Translations under genes and position numbers: made by a program | Source of the DNA: Candidatus Palauibacter poriticola | GTDB lineage: Bacteria; Gemmatimonadota; Gemmatimonadetes; Palauibacterales; Palauibacteraceae | Direction of reading: 5' to 3' | NCBI GenBank assembly: GCA_012270965.1 | Contig: JAAXHJ010000061.1 | Coordinates: forward strand, 17,996-81,995 | DNA: 64,000 nucleotides | Notes under the pieces: model-generated | Database searches by the model: none | What the model was told of the DNA's origin: nothing | The model's input: only the letters and a program-made list of their open reading frames with translations | In this document: positions 46,643-54,536 of the stretch, in pieces | How the letters are laid out: every line of letters starts with the position of its first letter | Numbering within the stretch: position 1 is the stretch's first letter

Positions 46643-48802
46643 CTAAGAGATCCGGAACTGGAGCCGCAGCAGACGGCCGGGCTGCGGAAGTCCGCACTGA
46701 TCGAAGACGGTCGCGTCCGCGAGGTTGTCCAGCGCCAGCGAGGTCTGGAGCGTCCGGAAGGGTCCGCCGACCGCGAACTCCCGGCTCACGACGAGGTCGA
46801 CGCGGGCCGTCGAGTCGAGAGCGACGTCGGCGCCGAGGTCCGGATCGACGCAGTACTGGCGTCCGATCGCCTCCACCGCGGCCCGCGCCCGGAGTCCCCA
46901 GGGGAGCGGGCCCTCCACGTGCGCTCCCGCGGCGATCTCTGGCTGGTACTCGGCGCGAAGCGTTCCACTCTGAAGCTGGTCCGTGACGTCCACCCTCTGC
47001 CACGTCAGGTCGCCGCCCACGGAGACCCCGCCCCACCGCGCGTCGCCGAGAAGTTCGATCCCCGCCGCGTCCACCCGACGCCGGTTCTCCCGCCGGAACC
47101 TCCCGTCGCCGAGCCCCGTGCGCACGATCGCATCCGAGAAGCTCTGGACGAAGAGCACAGCCTGTGCCTCGACCTCCGCCCCGAACGCCTCCACCGTCCC
47201 GGTGACGCCGCCCTCCACCGCGCGCAGGACCTCCGGCGCGAGTTCGTGGTTGGGGACGAAGCGGCCGAGCGCACCCGAATACAGCTCCCGCAGCGAGGGG
47301 AAGCGGACGCGGCGGCTCGCCCCCATGTGGAGGCGAAGGCGGCGACCGATCTGCGCGGACCCGCCGGCGCGCGCGCCCCAGCCGTGGATCGCCTCGCGCG
47401 CCTCCCGGCCACCGGTCTCGGGCGTACTGCCGTAGTCCCAGCTCGCCCCGAGGCTGACGCGGGCACCGGACCAGAACCCCCCGCCGGAACCCGCGAGGGG
47501 CAGCTCGACCTCGCCGCCCAGACTGAACAGGCGCTGGCGAAAGGTGGACCCTCCGCCGGGCACGATCCGCTCCACGTGACGGGTCTCGGCCACCGTAAGC
47601 GCAGTCCGCGCGACCCCGTCGCCCAGCTCATGGTCGGACAGTCCGCGGAAGGTGAGCGTGCGGTCGTCCGCGAACTCCTGCCCCGCGATCTCCTCATAGG
47701 CCAGCGTCTCGAACTCGTCGATCTGCGCGTCGCCCGCGTCGATCCCGATGCTGACCTCGAAGTCTCCCGTGCCGAAGGGGGTACGGCCCCACCCCGTACC
47801 CGCCGAGACCGTGCCCACGATCCGCTTCGTCTCCGGCATCCTCCAACGCCGCGGGTTCATCACGTGGAGTTCCGGCGGCACCCCCTTCTCCGCGCGATAC
47901 CCGAAGGTGGACATGGAAACCCAGGCACCCCCCTCGGATTCGATCCGGCCCGTGAAGAAGGCGCTCGCATGATCGAGATCGCTGTTCAGACGCCGGTTCG
48001 CCTCGGCCGGGGCCGGCTGTACGACGCCGCCCGGGAGGGGTACGCCGTCGCGCGTCCGGTAGGCGCCACCCGCCTGCACGGACACGCCGCCCTCCCCCGA
48101 ACTCCACGTATGCCCGAGGCGCGCGCCGCCGAAGGCCGCGCCGGTCGCGTCCATGCCGCCCTGCATCCCGTTGAGCCGCCGCCCCGCCTCCACGCTCCCG
48201 TGTCCGATCTCGATCGAGACGACGCCGCCGAGAACGTTGGGGCCGTGCAGGACCGAGGAGATGCCCCGGAAGAGCTGGATCTCGCGCGCCGCATCGACTG
48301 GAATGAGCGAAAGGTCCGTGCGCGCGTCCCAGCCGAGAGTCAGCGGCACCCCGTCGACGAGCACGGAGAGCTGGCGAGACTCGGTCCCTCGCAGCGTCGG
48401 CTGGGCCTCTCCGCGCGAGTTCTCCCGCACCTGCAGGAAGGGGATCTCGCGCAGCGCCTCCTCGAGCAGGGGGACGGCGGCCACGCGCGGAGACTGAAGG
48501 CTGAGGCGTACCGCGCTCGCGCCCGAGACGCTGGCGACCGGCCGCAGCGCCTCGATGCGGAGTTCGCGAAGCCGGAAGGAGACCGTATCCCGGGACACGG
48601 TGTCCGGCACCTGCGCCGCGACGGCCTCCGCCCCCGCGAGCGACGCCAATGCGACGACCGGCAGCCACGCGCCGCGCCGACCCATCCGCCGCCGGGCATC
48701 ACGCCCACCCAGCGGCCGCCAGCCGCCACACCGGCCGATCCGCCGCCACGCGCCGCGCCGGCCGACACGCCGCCCGGCTTCCCGTTTCATCCTCCGCGTC
48801 AT
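46643..48802 (-). CDS. TonB-dependent outer-membrane receptor
   Basis: 719 residues. The mature protein begins near AAQVPDTVSRDT. A plug domain (about 80-200) has EEALREIPFLQVRENSRGEAQPTLRGTESRQLSVLVDGVPL (cores ALREIPFLQVR and SVLVDGVPL) and REIQLFRGISSVLHGPNVLGG. A 22-strand barrel follows with the usual aromatic turns, ending GRLLRLQFRIS. It imports a siderophore, cobalamin or similar ligand with TonB energy; the substrate is not evident. The 45-residue leader is extremely Arg/Gly/Trp-rich before the hydrophobic core (VVALASLAGAEAVAA) and seems expanded by repeats. ATG overlaps the lnt stop (ATGA). Confidence 0.88.
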   Translation of the reverse strand: MTRRMKREAGRRVGRRGAWRRIGRCGGWRPLGGRDARRRMGRRGAWLPVVALASLAGAEAVAAQVPDTVSRDTVSFRLRELRIEALRPVASVSGASAVRLSLQSPRVAAVPLLEEALREIPFLQVRENSRGEAQPTLRGTESRQLSVLVDGVPLTLGWDARTDLSLIPVDAAREIQLFRGISSVLHGPNVLGGVVSIEIGHGSVEAGRRLNGMQGGMDATGAAFGGARLGHTWSSGEGGVSVQAGGAYRTRDGVPLPGGVVQPAPAEANRRLNSDLDHASAFFTGRIESEGGAWVSMSTFGYRAEKGVPPELHVMNPRRWRMPETKRIVGTVSAGTGWGRTPFGTGDFEVSIGIDAGDAQIDEFETLAYEEIAGQEFADDRTLTFRGLSDHELGDGVARTALTVAETRHVERIVPGGGSTFRQRLFSLGGEVELPLAGSGGGFWSGARVSLGASWDYGSTPETGGREAREAIHGWGARAGGSAQIGRRLRLHMGASRRVRFPSLRELYSGALGRFVPNHELAPEVLRAVEGGVTGTVEAFGAEVEAQAVLFVQSFSDAIVRTGLGDGRFRRENRRRVDAAGIELLGDARWGGVSVGGDLTWQRVDVTDQLQSGTLRAEYQPEIAAGAHVEGPLPWGLRARAAVEAIGRQYCVDPDLGADVALDSTARVDLVVSREFAVGGPFRTLQTSLALDNLADATVFDQCGLPQPGRLLRLQFRIS

Positions 48803-50481
48803 GCGCTCCCGCTTGCCGGCTCCACCGTCTCTCCCGAAGTACCGCGCTGCACCCGGCCGCGCCGCCCCCGGCCGCGCCGGTTGCGATCCCTCAGAAAAGA
48901 CGCGCCAAGGGCAAGAAGCGCTGCCAGCGCCGCCAACGTCCCCACGACGTCGCCGAAACGCACGTACACCGTCAATCCATCCGTCGTCGTCACGTCCGCC
49001 ACGAAGGACGCGGGCTCGAAGAGTTCGGTGCGGTGCGACACCCGCCCCAACGGATCCACGATCTTGGAGATCCCGGTGTTGCCGGAGCGCGCCGCCCCCA
49101 TCCGCGTCTCGATGGAACGCATGACGAGGTGCGCGGGATGCTGCCACAGGGCGCTCGAACGGCTCCACCACGCGTCGCGGCCGAACCAAGAGTCGTTCGT
49201 GATGTTGACGAGGAAGTCCGCGCCGTTTCGCCGGTAGTGCCGCGCCAGCGGGGAGAAGATCGACTCGTAACAGATCATCGTCCCGTACGCCGCGCCCCCG
49301 GCCTCCGTGACGATCTTGATCGGCGCCTGCCACTCGCCGACACCGAAGTTCCCCCCCGCATAGGGGATGGCTTGGAACCATTCGGGAGGCATGAACGGCA
49401 CGCGCTCCACAAACGGCACGAGAAAGCGCTTGTCGTAGCGGTTGACGAAACCCTCTCCGGGGCGGAAGTGGAAGGCGGAGTTGAACGGCTCGTACTCCCG
49501 GTCCCCGAGATCGTCCGCCCCGCGTCCTCCGACCGCCACCTCGGCGTCGAGGGCCTCGGCCACCCCCTCCGCCCAGACGCGAGCCTCCGTCCACCCCGGA
49601 TAGGGGTAGGAGGGAAGCGAATCCAAGATGCCGGCCCCAAGCATCGTTTCCGGGAAGAGCACCAGATCCATGCGCTCGCGACCCGGCCACGCGGAGGTCA
49701 GCGTCGCCGCCGAACGGAAGGCGCTGTCGGCCGAGGCGGCGCCATCGGTGTTGCGCAGGTGCTGTGGGACGTTGGGCTGAACGACGCCGACCCGGGCCAC
49801 CGGCCGCACCTCCAGCGTCCGCCAGCGCGCCACCGAGTAGGCGACGGGGACGGCGAGCACGAGCAGGAGCCCGGCCGCCGGCCGCCCAAGCGCGCGCCAA
49901 CCCCGGGCGCGGTAGGCGAGGAAGGCCGACGCGGCGAGAGCGTTCGCGAGCGCGAGCCAGAAGGAAAGCCCGCGGGAGCCCACGAGGTCGGCCGCGCCCA
50001 CGAGGATGGGATAGGCCGAGAGCGTGTCGCCGAACTGCATCCAAGGGAAGGAGACATCGAGGAGATGGGCCCGCAGCACCTCCCCGGCGGTCCAGAAGAC
50101 GGGGAACACGACGTACATCGGCCACCGGAGGCGGGCCCGCGCCAGGTGGATCGCTCCCGCCACCCACGACAGGAAGGTCGCGAGGATGAGGATCGGGGCG
50201 AGGAAGGCGAAGAACGCCCACCACGTGTAGAAAACGAGCGCCACGAGGAGCCAGTAGAGGACGAGCGCATAGTAGACAAGCCCGAAGAGGAATCCCCCCT
50301 TGCGGGCCTCCTTGCGGCCCTCCGCCGTCGCCGGGAGCCCCTCCAGCCACACGATGAAGGGGACAAGCGCGACGAAGGACGTCACAAGAAGATGGAAGGG
50401 AGGGTGGGCGAGCCCCATCAACGCTCCGCCGAGGAGGAGGGGGCCGGCCCGCTCGGGAACGATCCGCGCGCGCCAGTTCAA
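48799..50481 (-). CDS. lnt: apolipoprotein N-acyltransferase
   Basis: 560 residues. The N-terminal half has about six to seven membrane helices (SFVALVPFIVWLEG, GFLFGLVYYALVLYWLL, FPWMQFGDTLS). The C-terminal nitrilase domain carries the triad region LVLFPETMLG (Glu), YDKRFLVPFVERVPF (Lys) and GTMICYESIFSPL (Cys), then NITNDSWFG and IETRMGAARSGNTG. It adds the third acyl chain to lipoproteins in the inner membrane. The best start is TTG 50481, overlapping the hemL stop; an ATG 25 residues later (MGLAHPPFHLL) would clip the first helix region. The Arg-rich C-terminal tail is unusual. Confidence 0.92.
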   Translation of the reverse strand: MNWRARIVPERAGPLLLGGALMGLAHPPFHLLVTSFVALVPFIVWLEGLPATAEGRKEARKGGFLFGLVYYALVLYWLLVALVFYTWWAFFAFLAPILILATFLSWVAGAIHLARARLRWPMYVVFPVFWTAGEVLRAHLLDVSFPWMQFGDTLSAYPILVGAADLVGSRGLSFWLALANALAASAFLAYRARGWRALGRPAAGLLLVLAVPVAYSVARWRTLEVRPVARVGVVQPNVPQHLRNTDGAASADSAFRSAATLTSAWPGRERMDLVLFPETMLGAGILDSLPSYPYPGWTEARVWAEGVAEALDAEVAVGGRGADDLGDREYEPFNSAFHFRPGEGFVNRYDKRFLVPFVERVPFMPPEWFQAIPYAGGNFGVGEWQAPIKIVTEAGGAAYGTMICYESIFSPLARHYRRNGADFLVNITNDSWFGRDAWWSRSSALWQHPAHLVMRSIETRMGAARSGNTGISKIVDPLGRVSHRTELFEPASFVADVTTTDGLTVYVRFGDVVGTLAALAALLALGASFLRDRNRRGRGRRGRVQRGTSGETVEPASGSA

Positions 50482-51875
50482 GCCGCGCCCTCCGGGGCGG
50501 CGTCCAGTGCCGTGTCCGGTGCCGCGTCCAGTGCCGCGTCCGGCCCCGCATCCAGTGCCGCGTCCGGCCCCGCGTCCAGTGCCGCGTCCAGCGCTTCCCC
50601 CACGACGGCGAGCGTTTCCGCCACGTCGGCGTCGGTGTGCGCGGTGGAGAGGAAACCCGCCTCGAAGGCGGAGGGGGCGAAGAAGACGCCGCGCTCGAAG
50701 CATGCCCTGTAGTAGCGGGCGAAGAAGTCCGCGTCCGCGCGCCGCGCGCCGTTGAAATCGGACACGGGACCCTCCGCGAAGAAGACGCCCCACATCGAGC
50801 CCAGCGCGGTTCCGCACGCCGGGATGCCCCGGGCGCGCGCCGCCGCCAGGATGCCGTCCACCAGCGTCGCGGCGTGCCGCTCCAGCTCGGCGAAGGGGTC
50901 TGTCCGCTCGAGTTCGTCGAGCTGAGCGATGCCCGCGGCCATGCCGAGCGGGTTCCCCGACAGCGTCCCGGCTTGGTACACGTCCCCCTCGGGCGCCATG
51001 CGCCGCATCAGCTCGCGGGGGCCGGCGTAGGCCGCGACCGGCAGCCCCGCGCCGAGCACCTTGCCGAGCGTGACGAGGTCGGCGGCGACTCCGAAGCGCT
51101 CCTGCGCGCCGCCCGGCGCCACGCGGAACCCGGTCATCACCTCGTCGAAGATCAGGAGCGCCCCCGCGCGGTCGCAGCGGTCGCGCAGGCCCTCCAGGAA
51201 GCCCTCGCGGGGCGGGATGAGGCCCGCGTTGCCCGCCACCGGCTCGACGATGACCGCCGCGAGCCGGTCGCCGTGTTCCGCGAACACCGCCGCCACCGCC
51301 TCTAGGTCGTTGTAGGGCGCCGTCAGCGTAAGGCCGGAGGTCGCCGCCGGCACGCCCGGCGAATCGGGGAGCGACAGCGTGGCGACGCCCGATCCCGCCA
51401 CGACGAGAAAGGTGTCCGCGTGGCCGTGGTAGCAACCCTCGAACTTCAGGATCAGGTCACGGCCGGTCGCGGCGCGGGCGAGCCGCACGGCGGACATTGT
51501 GGCCTCGGTGCCGCTGTTTACGAAGCGCACCATCTCCACGCCGGGCACCCGCGCGGCGACGCGTTCCGCGAGTTCGACCTCGCGCGCCTGGCAGGCTCCG
51601 AAGCTCATGCCGTCGCGGGCCGCGCGCGCCACGGCCTCCACCACGGGCGGCGCGGCGTGGCCGAGGATGAGCGGGCCCCAGGAGAGGACGTAGTCAAGAT
51701 AGCCGTGCCCGGCCTCGTCGAAGATCGTCGCGCCCTCGCCGCGGGCGGCGAACAGCGGCTCCATCCCGACGGCGCCGAACGACCTCACGGGCGAACTCAC
51801 GCCGCCCGGCATCACGTCGCGCGCCCGCCGAATCCAGCCGGAGCCGGCGGACGGCTGGCGAGGCCCGCGGCTCAC
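50478..51875 (-). CDS. hemL: glutamate-1-semialdehyde 2,1-aminomutase
   Basis: 465 residues, about 35 longer than usual. It makes 5-aminolevulinate for haem. VMPGGVSSPVRSFGAVG, YLDYVLSWGPLILGHA, VNSGTEATMSAVRLARA, FEGCYHGHADTFLV, FDEVMTGFR and TLGKVLGAGLPVAAY with PLP-Lys272 are diagnostic. The extra length is a C-terminal tail of eight-residue repeats (DAALDAGP and variants) after the normal end near VVGEAL. The GTG start overlaps the rimO stop; the stop overlaps the lnt start. Confidence 0.95.
   Translation of the reverse strand: MSRGPRQPSAGSGWIRRARDVMPGGVSSPVRSFGAVGMEPLFAARGEGATIFDEAGHGYLDYVLSWGPLILGHAAPPVVEAVARAARDGMSFGACQAREVELAERVAARVPGVEMVRFVNSGTEATMSAVRLARAATGRDLILKFEGCYHGHADTFLVVAGSGVATLSLPDSPGVPAATSGLTLTAPYNDLEAVAAVFAEHGDRLAAVIVEPVAGNAGLIPPREGFLEGLRDRCDRAGALLIFDEVMTGFRVAPGGAQERFGVAADLVTLGKVLGAGLPVAAYAGPRELMRRMAPEGDVYQAGTLSGNPLGMAAGIAQLDELERTDPFAELERHAATLVDGILAAARARGIPACGTALGSMWGVFFAEGPVSDFNGARRADADFFARYYRACFERGVFFAPSAFEAGFLSTAHTDADVAETLAVVGEALDAALDAGPDAALDAGPDAALDAAPDTALDAAPEGAA
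50500..50596 (-). repeat. 24-base coding minisatellite at the hemL 3' end
   Basis: Four units of 24 bases (GTGCCGCGTCCGGCCCCGCATCCA-type, given here in part as GTGCCGCGTCCGGCC) encode DAALDAGP, DAALDAGP, DAALDAAP and DTALDAAP. The units are in frame and nearly identical. Confidence 0.85.
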
Positions 51876-53479
51876 CGGCCCCAGGCGCTGTCGAGTCCCA
51901 GAACGGGGAGCCCGCGCCCCGGTGGGGGGGGCGGGGATGGCGCCGGCGCTGGCGCCGCCCCTCCGTGCCCGGGCGCTCGGCGCACGACCCCCGTGACGCG
52001 CCCCGCAAGGTCGAAGTCAGCGGCCCGCTCAATCTTGACCCGCACCAGCGATCCGGGGGCGAGACCGCTGCCGGGGGCGAGGCCGCTGCCGGGGGCGAGA
52101 CCGTTGCCGGGGGCGAGGCCGTTGCCGGGGGTGTGACCGTTGCCGGGGGCGAGACCGCTGTCGGCCGCGAGGCCGTTGGGGGCGGCGAGGCCGTGTCCCC
52201 CTACGGGGCCGTTGCCGCCCACGAGCACGGTCACGCCGTCCACGTCGTCCGCTTGGCTCTCGATCCGCCCGAGGTGCGCCGCGCCCGGAGGGTTCCGATA
52301 GAGGAGTTCGAGCGTCGGCTCGTCCGAGGCCGCGGGCGCGTCCACGACGGCGACCCGTTCGCGGCCGATCTCCGCGGCGAGCCTCTCGCGGCTCACGGCG
52401 CGCTGGACTTCGAGCACCTCCTCGAGCCGGTCCCGCGCCAGATCCGCGGGCACGAAGCTCTCCTCCATGGCGGCCGCGCGCGTCCCCTCCTGCGGCGAGA
52501 ACGCAAACGCTCCGAGTCGGTCGAACGCCACCTCGTCGAGGAAATCCACGAGTTCGCGAAACTCCGCGTCCGTCTCGCCCGGGAAGCCGACGAGCACCGT
52601 CGTCCTCAGCGTGAGTCCCGGGATCGTCTCCCGCAGCCACGCGACCTTCGAGCGCAGCGTCGCGGCCCGCTCCGGCCGGCGCATGCGGTGAAGCACCGCG
52701 TCGCTCGCGTGCTGGATCGGCATGTCAATGTACGGGAGGAGCCGCGGCTCGGACGCCATCAATTCGACGAGCGGTTCGCGCAGGCCGGCGGAGTAGATGT
52801 ACAGGAGACGGAACCACGGGATCGACGTTTCCCGCAGCAGCGCCTCCACGAGCGTCGCGATGTCCGTCCCGTCCCGCCGCTCCCGGCCCCAATGCGCAAG
52901 GTCCTGCGCGACCAGGTTCACCTCCACGGCGCCCTGCGCCTCGAGGCGCTGCGCCTCGGCGACGAGACGCTCCAGGTCGAAGGAGCGGTGCCTTCCCCGC
53001 CAAAGGGGGATCGCGCAGAAGGCGCACCCGTGGCTGCATCCCTCGCTCACCTTCAGGTAGCGGACGTGGCGCGCCCCGACGGGGATCCGCTCCCCCGGGT
53101 GCGCGCCCCCCTCCGGCGCCGGTCCCCGGAGGAGTCCGCGCTCGCGCAGCTCCGGCACGAGGCGGTCGAGGTCTCGCAACCCAAGCAGGAGATCGACCTC
53201 GGGCAGCGAGGCCGCCATCTCCTCCCGATAGCGCTCCACCATGCACCCGACCGCCACCACGCCGCGGCACGCCCCCTCGCGCTTCAGCCGCTCCGCCTCG
53301 AGGATCGTCTCGATCGACTCTTCCTTCGCGGCGTCGATGAACCCGCACGTGTTGACGAGAATGACCTCGGCTTCCTCCACGTCGGTGCGCTCGGCCCCGT
53401 GGCCGACGAGTTCGGCGAGCATGCGCTCGGAGTCGACGGTGTTCTTGTCGCAACCGAGGCTGATGAGCCCTAGCCGCAT
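51872..53479 (-). CDS. rimO: ribosomal protein S12 methylthiotransferase RimO
   Basis: 535 residues, about 90 longer than usual. The MTTase domain has Cys10 (SLGCDKNTVDSE), Cys45 (VNTCGF) and Cys79 (VAVGCM) for one Fe-S cluster; the radical SAM site is EGCSHGCAFCAIPLWRG (Cys148, 152, 155). YIDMPIQHASDAVL and RTTVLVGFPGETDAEF follow. The C-terminal TRAM domain is split by an in-frame repeat block of six-residue units (GLAPGN/GLAPGS) just before LVRVKIERAADFDLAG. A Pro-rich tail extends the end. The start lies in a 20-base tandem duplication that may supply its ribosome site (TAGGG). Confidence 0.92.
   Translation of the reverse strand: MRLGLISLGCDKNTVDSERMLAELVGHGAERTDVEEAEVILVNTCGFIDAAKEESIETILEAERLKREGACRGVVAVGCMVERYREEMAASLPEVDLLLGLRDLDRLVPELRERGLLRGPAPEGGAHPGERIPVGARHVRYLKVSEGCSHGCAFCAIPLWRGRHRSFDLERLVAEAQRLEAQGAVEVNLVAQDLAHWGRERRDGTDIATLVEALLRETSIPWFRLLYIYSAGLREPLVELMASEPRLLPYIDMPIQHASDAVLHRMRRPERAATLRSKVAWLRETIPGLTLRTTVLVGFPGETDAEFRELVDFLDEVAFDRLGAFAFSPQEGTRAAAMEESFVPADLARDRLEEVLEVQRAVSRERLAAEIGRERVAVVDAPAASDEPTLELLYRNPPGAAHLGRIESQADDVDGVTVLVGGNGPVGGHGLAAPNGLAADSGLAPGNGHTPGNGLAPGNGLAPGSGLAPGSGLAPGSLVRVKIERAADFDLAGRVTGVVRRAPGHGGAAPAPAPSPPPPPGRGLPVLGLDSAWGR
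52054..52220 (-). repeat. 18-base coding minisatellite inside the rimO TRAM domain
   Basis: About nine 18-base units (core CCGGGGGCGAGACCGCTG on the plus strand) encode GLAPGS, GLAPGN, GHTPGN, GLAADS, GLAAPN and similar. Units near 52054-52130 are almost identical and those towards 52220 are more diverged. Confidence 0.85.
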
Positions 53480-53503
53480 CGCATGAGCCCTAGCCGCATC
53501 GCA
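53464..53503. repeat. 20-base tandem duplication across the rimO start and lolA end
   Basis: TGAGCCCTAGCCGCATCGCA occurs twice in direct succession. One copy contains the rimO ATG; the other contains the lolA stop (TAG) and a decoy ATG CGG CTA in another frame. Confidence 0.9.
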
Positions 53504-54536
53504 CGTCGTCGGGAAAGACCGGCACCCCTTCCGGCGGCGCGTACTCGAAGAGGGCGGGGTCGATGCGGGCCTGCGGTTCGAGCGCGGTCAGAGTCACCGT
53601 GCGCAGCGTCCGGTTCTCCTCGCGAACGTGAAAGCGGCGCACGTAGTGGTCGGAGACGCCGATCCACAGGCGGACCTCCACGTATCTCGCCGGGAGTTCC
53701 CGCGGCTTGAGCGACACGATGCGCGTCGCCACGCCATCGATCGCCCCGGTGCCCTCCTCGACCGCGTCGTAGCTCGTCCGCGCCTGCGAAAGCAGACGCC
53801 CGAGGATGTCGACCGAGCCGATCTCCACGCCCTCCTCGAGGCGGGAGACCACAACCTGATCGTGGAGCGAGGGCTCGTAGAGCCAGAGGCAGGAACCGTC
53901 CGCCACGTAGAGGTCGCCGGCCGGTTCGTCGAAGTCCATTCGAAACCGGTTCCGCCCCGCCTGAAGCCAGGTTCCGCGGCCCTCTCGGGTGCGGCCGAGG
54001 AGCGGGTTCTCGATGCGTTGGGCGAAGGCCGCCTTGAGCCGGTCCAGCGCGGCGTAGGCCGAATTCGCCAGCGCAAGGAGCGAGTCCACGTCCACCCGGC
54101 CGGGCTCGGCGTCCACGCGTGCGGGCTCGTCATCCCCTCGTCCGTGATCGTCACCCGCTCGTCCGGGATCGTCATCCCTGGGCTCGTCGTCCGCTCGTCG
54201 GGGCTCGGGTTCCACACGTACGGGCTCGTCGCCCGCCGACCGGGAACCGTCCGAATGGGGGGGATCCGGATCCGGTGTCCGCGCCGCTCCCCCCACGTCG
54301 TCCGCCGCTTCAAGGCGCGCCTCGCCCCGCCCGTCCGCGGGTTCCCCGGCAGCCACGGACGGCTCCGGGTCGTCGCGCGGGCCGAACTCCGCCTCGATCC
54401 GGGCTCGCGCCTCGGCGGTCTCCGTGGAATCCGCCTCCGAGCACGCCAGCGTGAGGGCACCCGTGACGGATCCGGCCGCGAGCAGGCCGATGCCCGCCAA
54501 ACGAGACTGTCGCTGGCGGAAGCGCCTCGTGCTCAT
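53490..54536 (-). CDS. lolA: LolA-like outer-membrane lipoprotein carrier with lipobox and acidic linker
   Basis: 348 residues. The LolA domain occupies about residues 150-345: LKAAFAQRIENPLLGRTREGRGTWLQAG (core FAQRIENPLLGR), RFRMDFDEPAGDLYVADGSCLWLYEP, and IVSLKPRELPARYVEVRLWI. LolA carries lipoproteins across the periplasm and is normally soluble after a simple signal peptide. Here the leader ends in GALTLAC (Cys32), a plausible lipobox, followed by about 115 residues rich in Asp, Glu, Arg and Pro with repeats such as DDEPARVDAEPGRVD. A membrane-tethered LolA is implied. ATG overlaps the ftsK stop (ATGA), and lolA-ftsK coupling supports the assignment. Confidence 0.85.
   Translation of the reverse strand: MSTRRFRQRQSRLAGIGLLAAGSVTGALTLACSEADSTETAEARARIEAEFGPRDDPEPSVAAGEPADGRGEARLEAADDVGGAARTPDPDPPHSDGSRSAGDEPVRVEPEPRRADDEPRDDDPGRAGDDHGRGDDEPARVDAEPGRVDVDSLLALANSAYAALDRLKAAFAQRIENPLLGRTREGRGTWLQAGRNRFRMDFDEPAGDLYVADGSCLWLYEPSLHDQVVVSRLEEGVEIGSVDILGRLLSQARTSYDAVEEGTGAIDGVATRIVSLKPRELPARYVEVRLWIGVSDHYVRRFHVREENRTLRTVTLTALEPQARIDPALFEYAPPEGVPVFPDDVRCG

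Noticed and set aside
48803..50551. Continuation of the TonB receptor frame through lnt, giving a 1302-codon frame
   Set aside because: The extension is a shadow of lnt; the receptor's own ATG at 48802 overlaps the lnt stop and precedes its leader.
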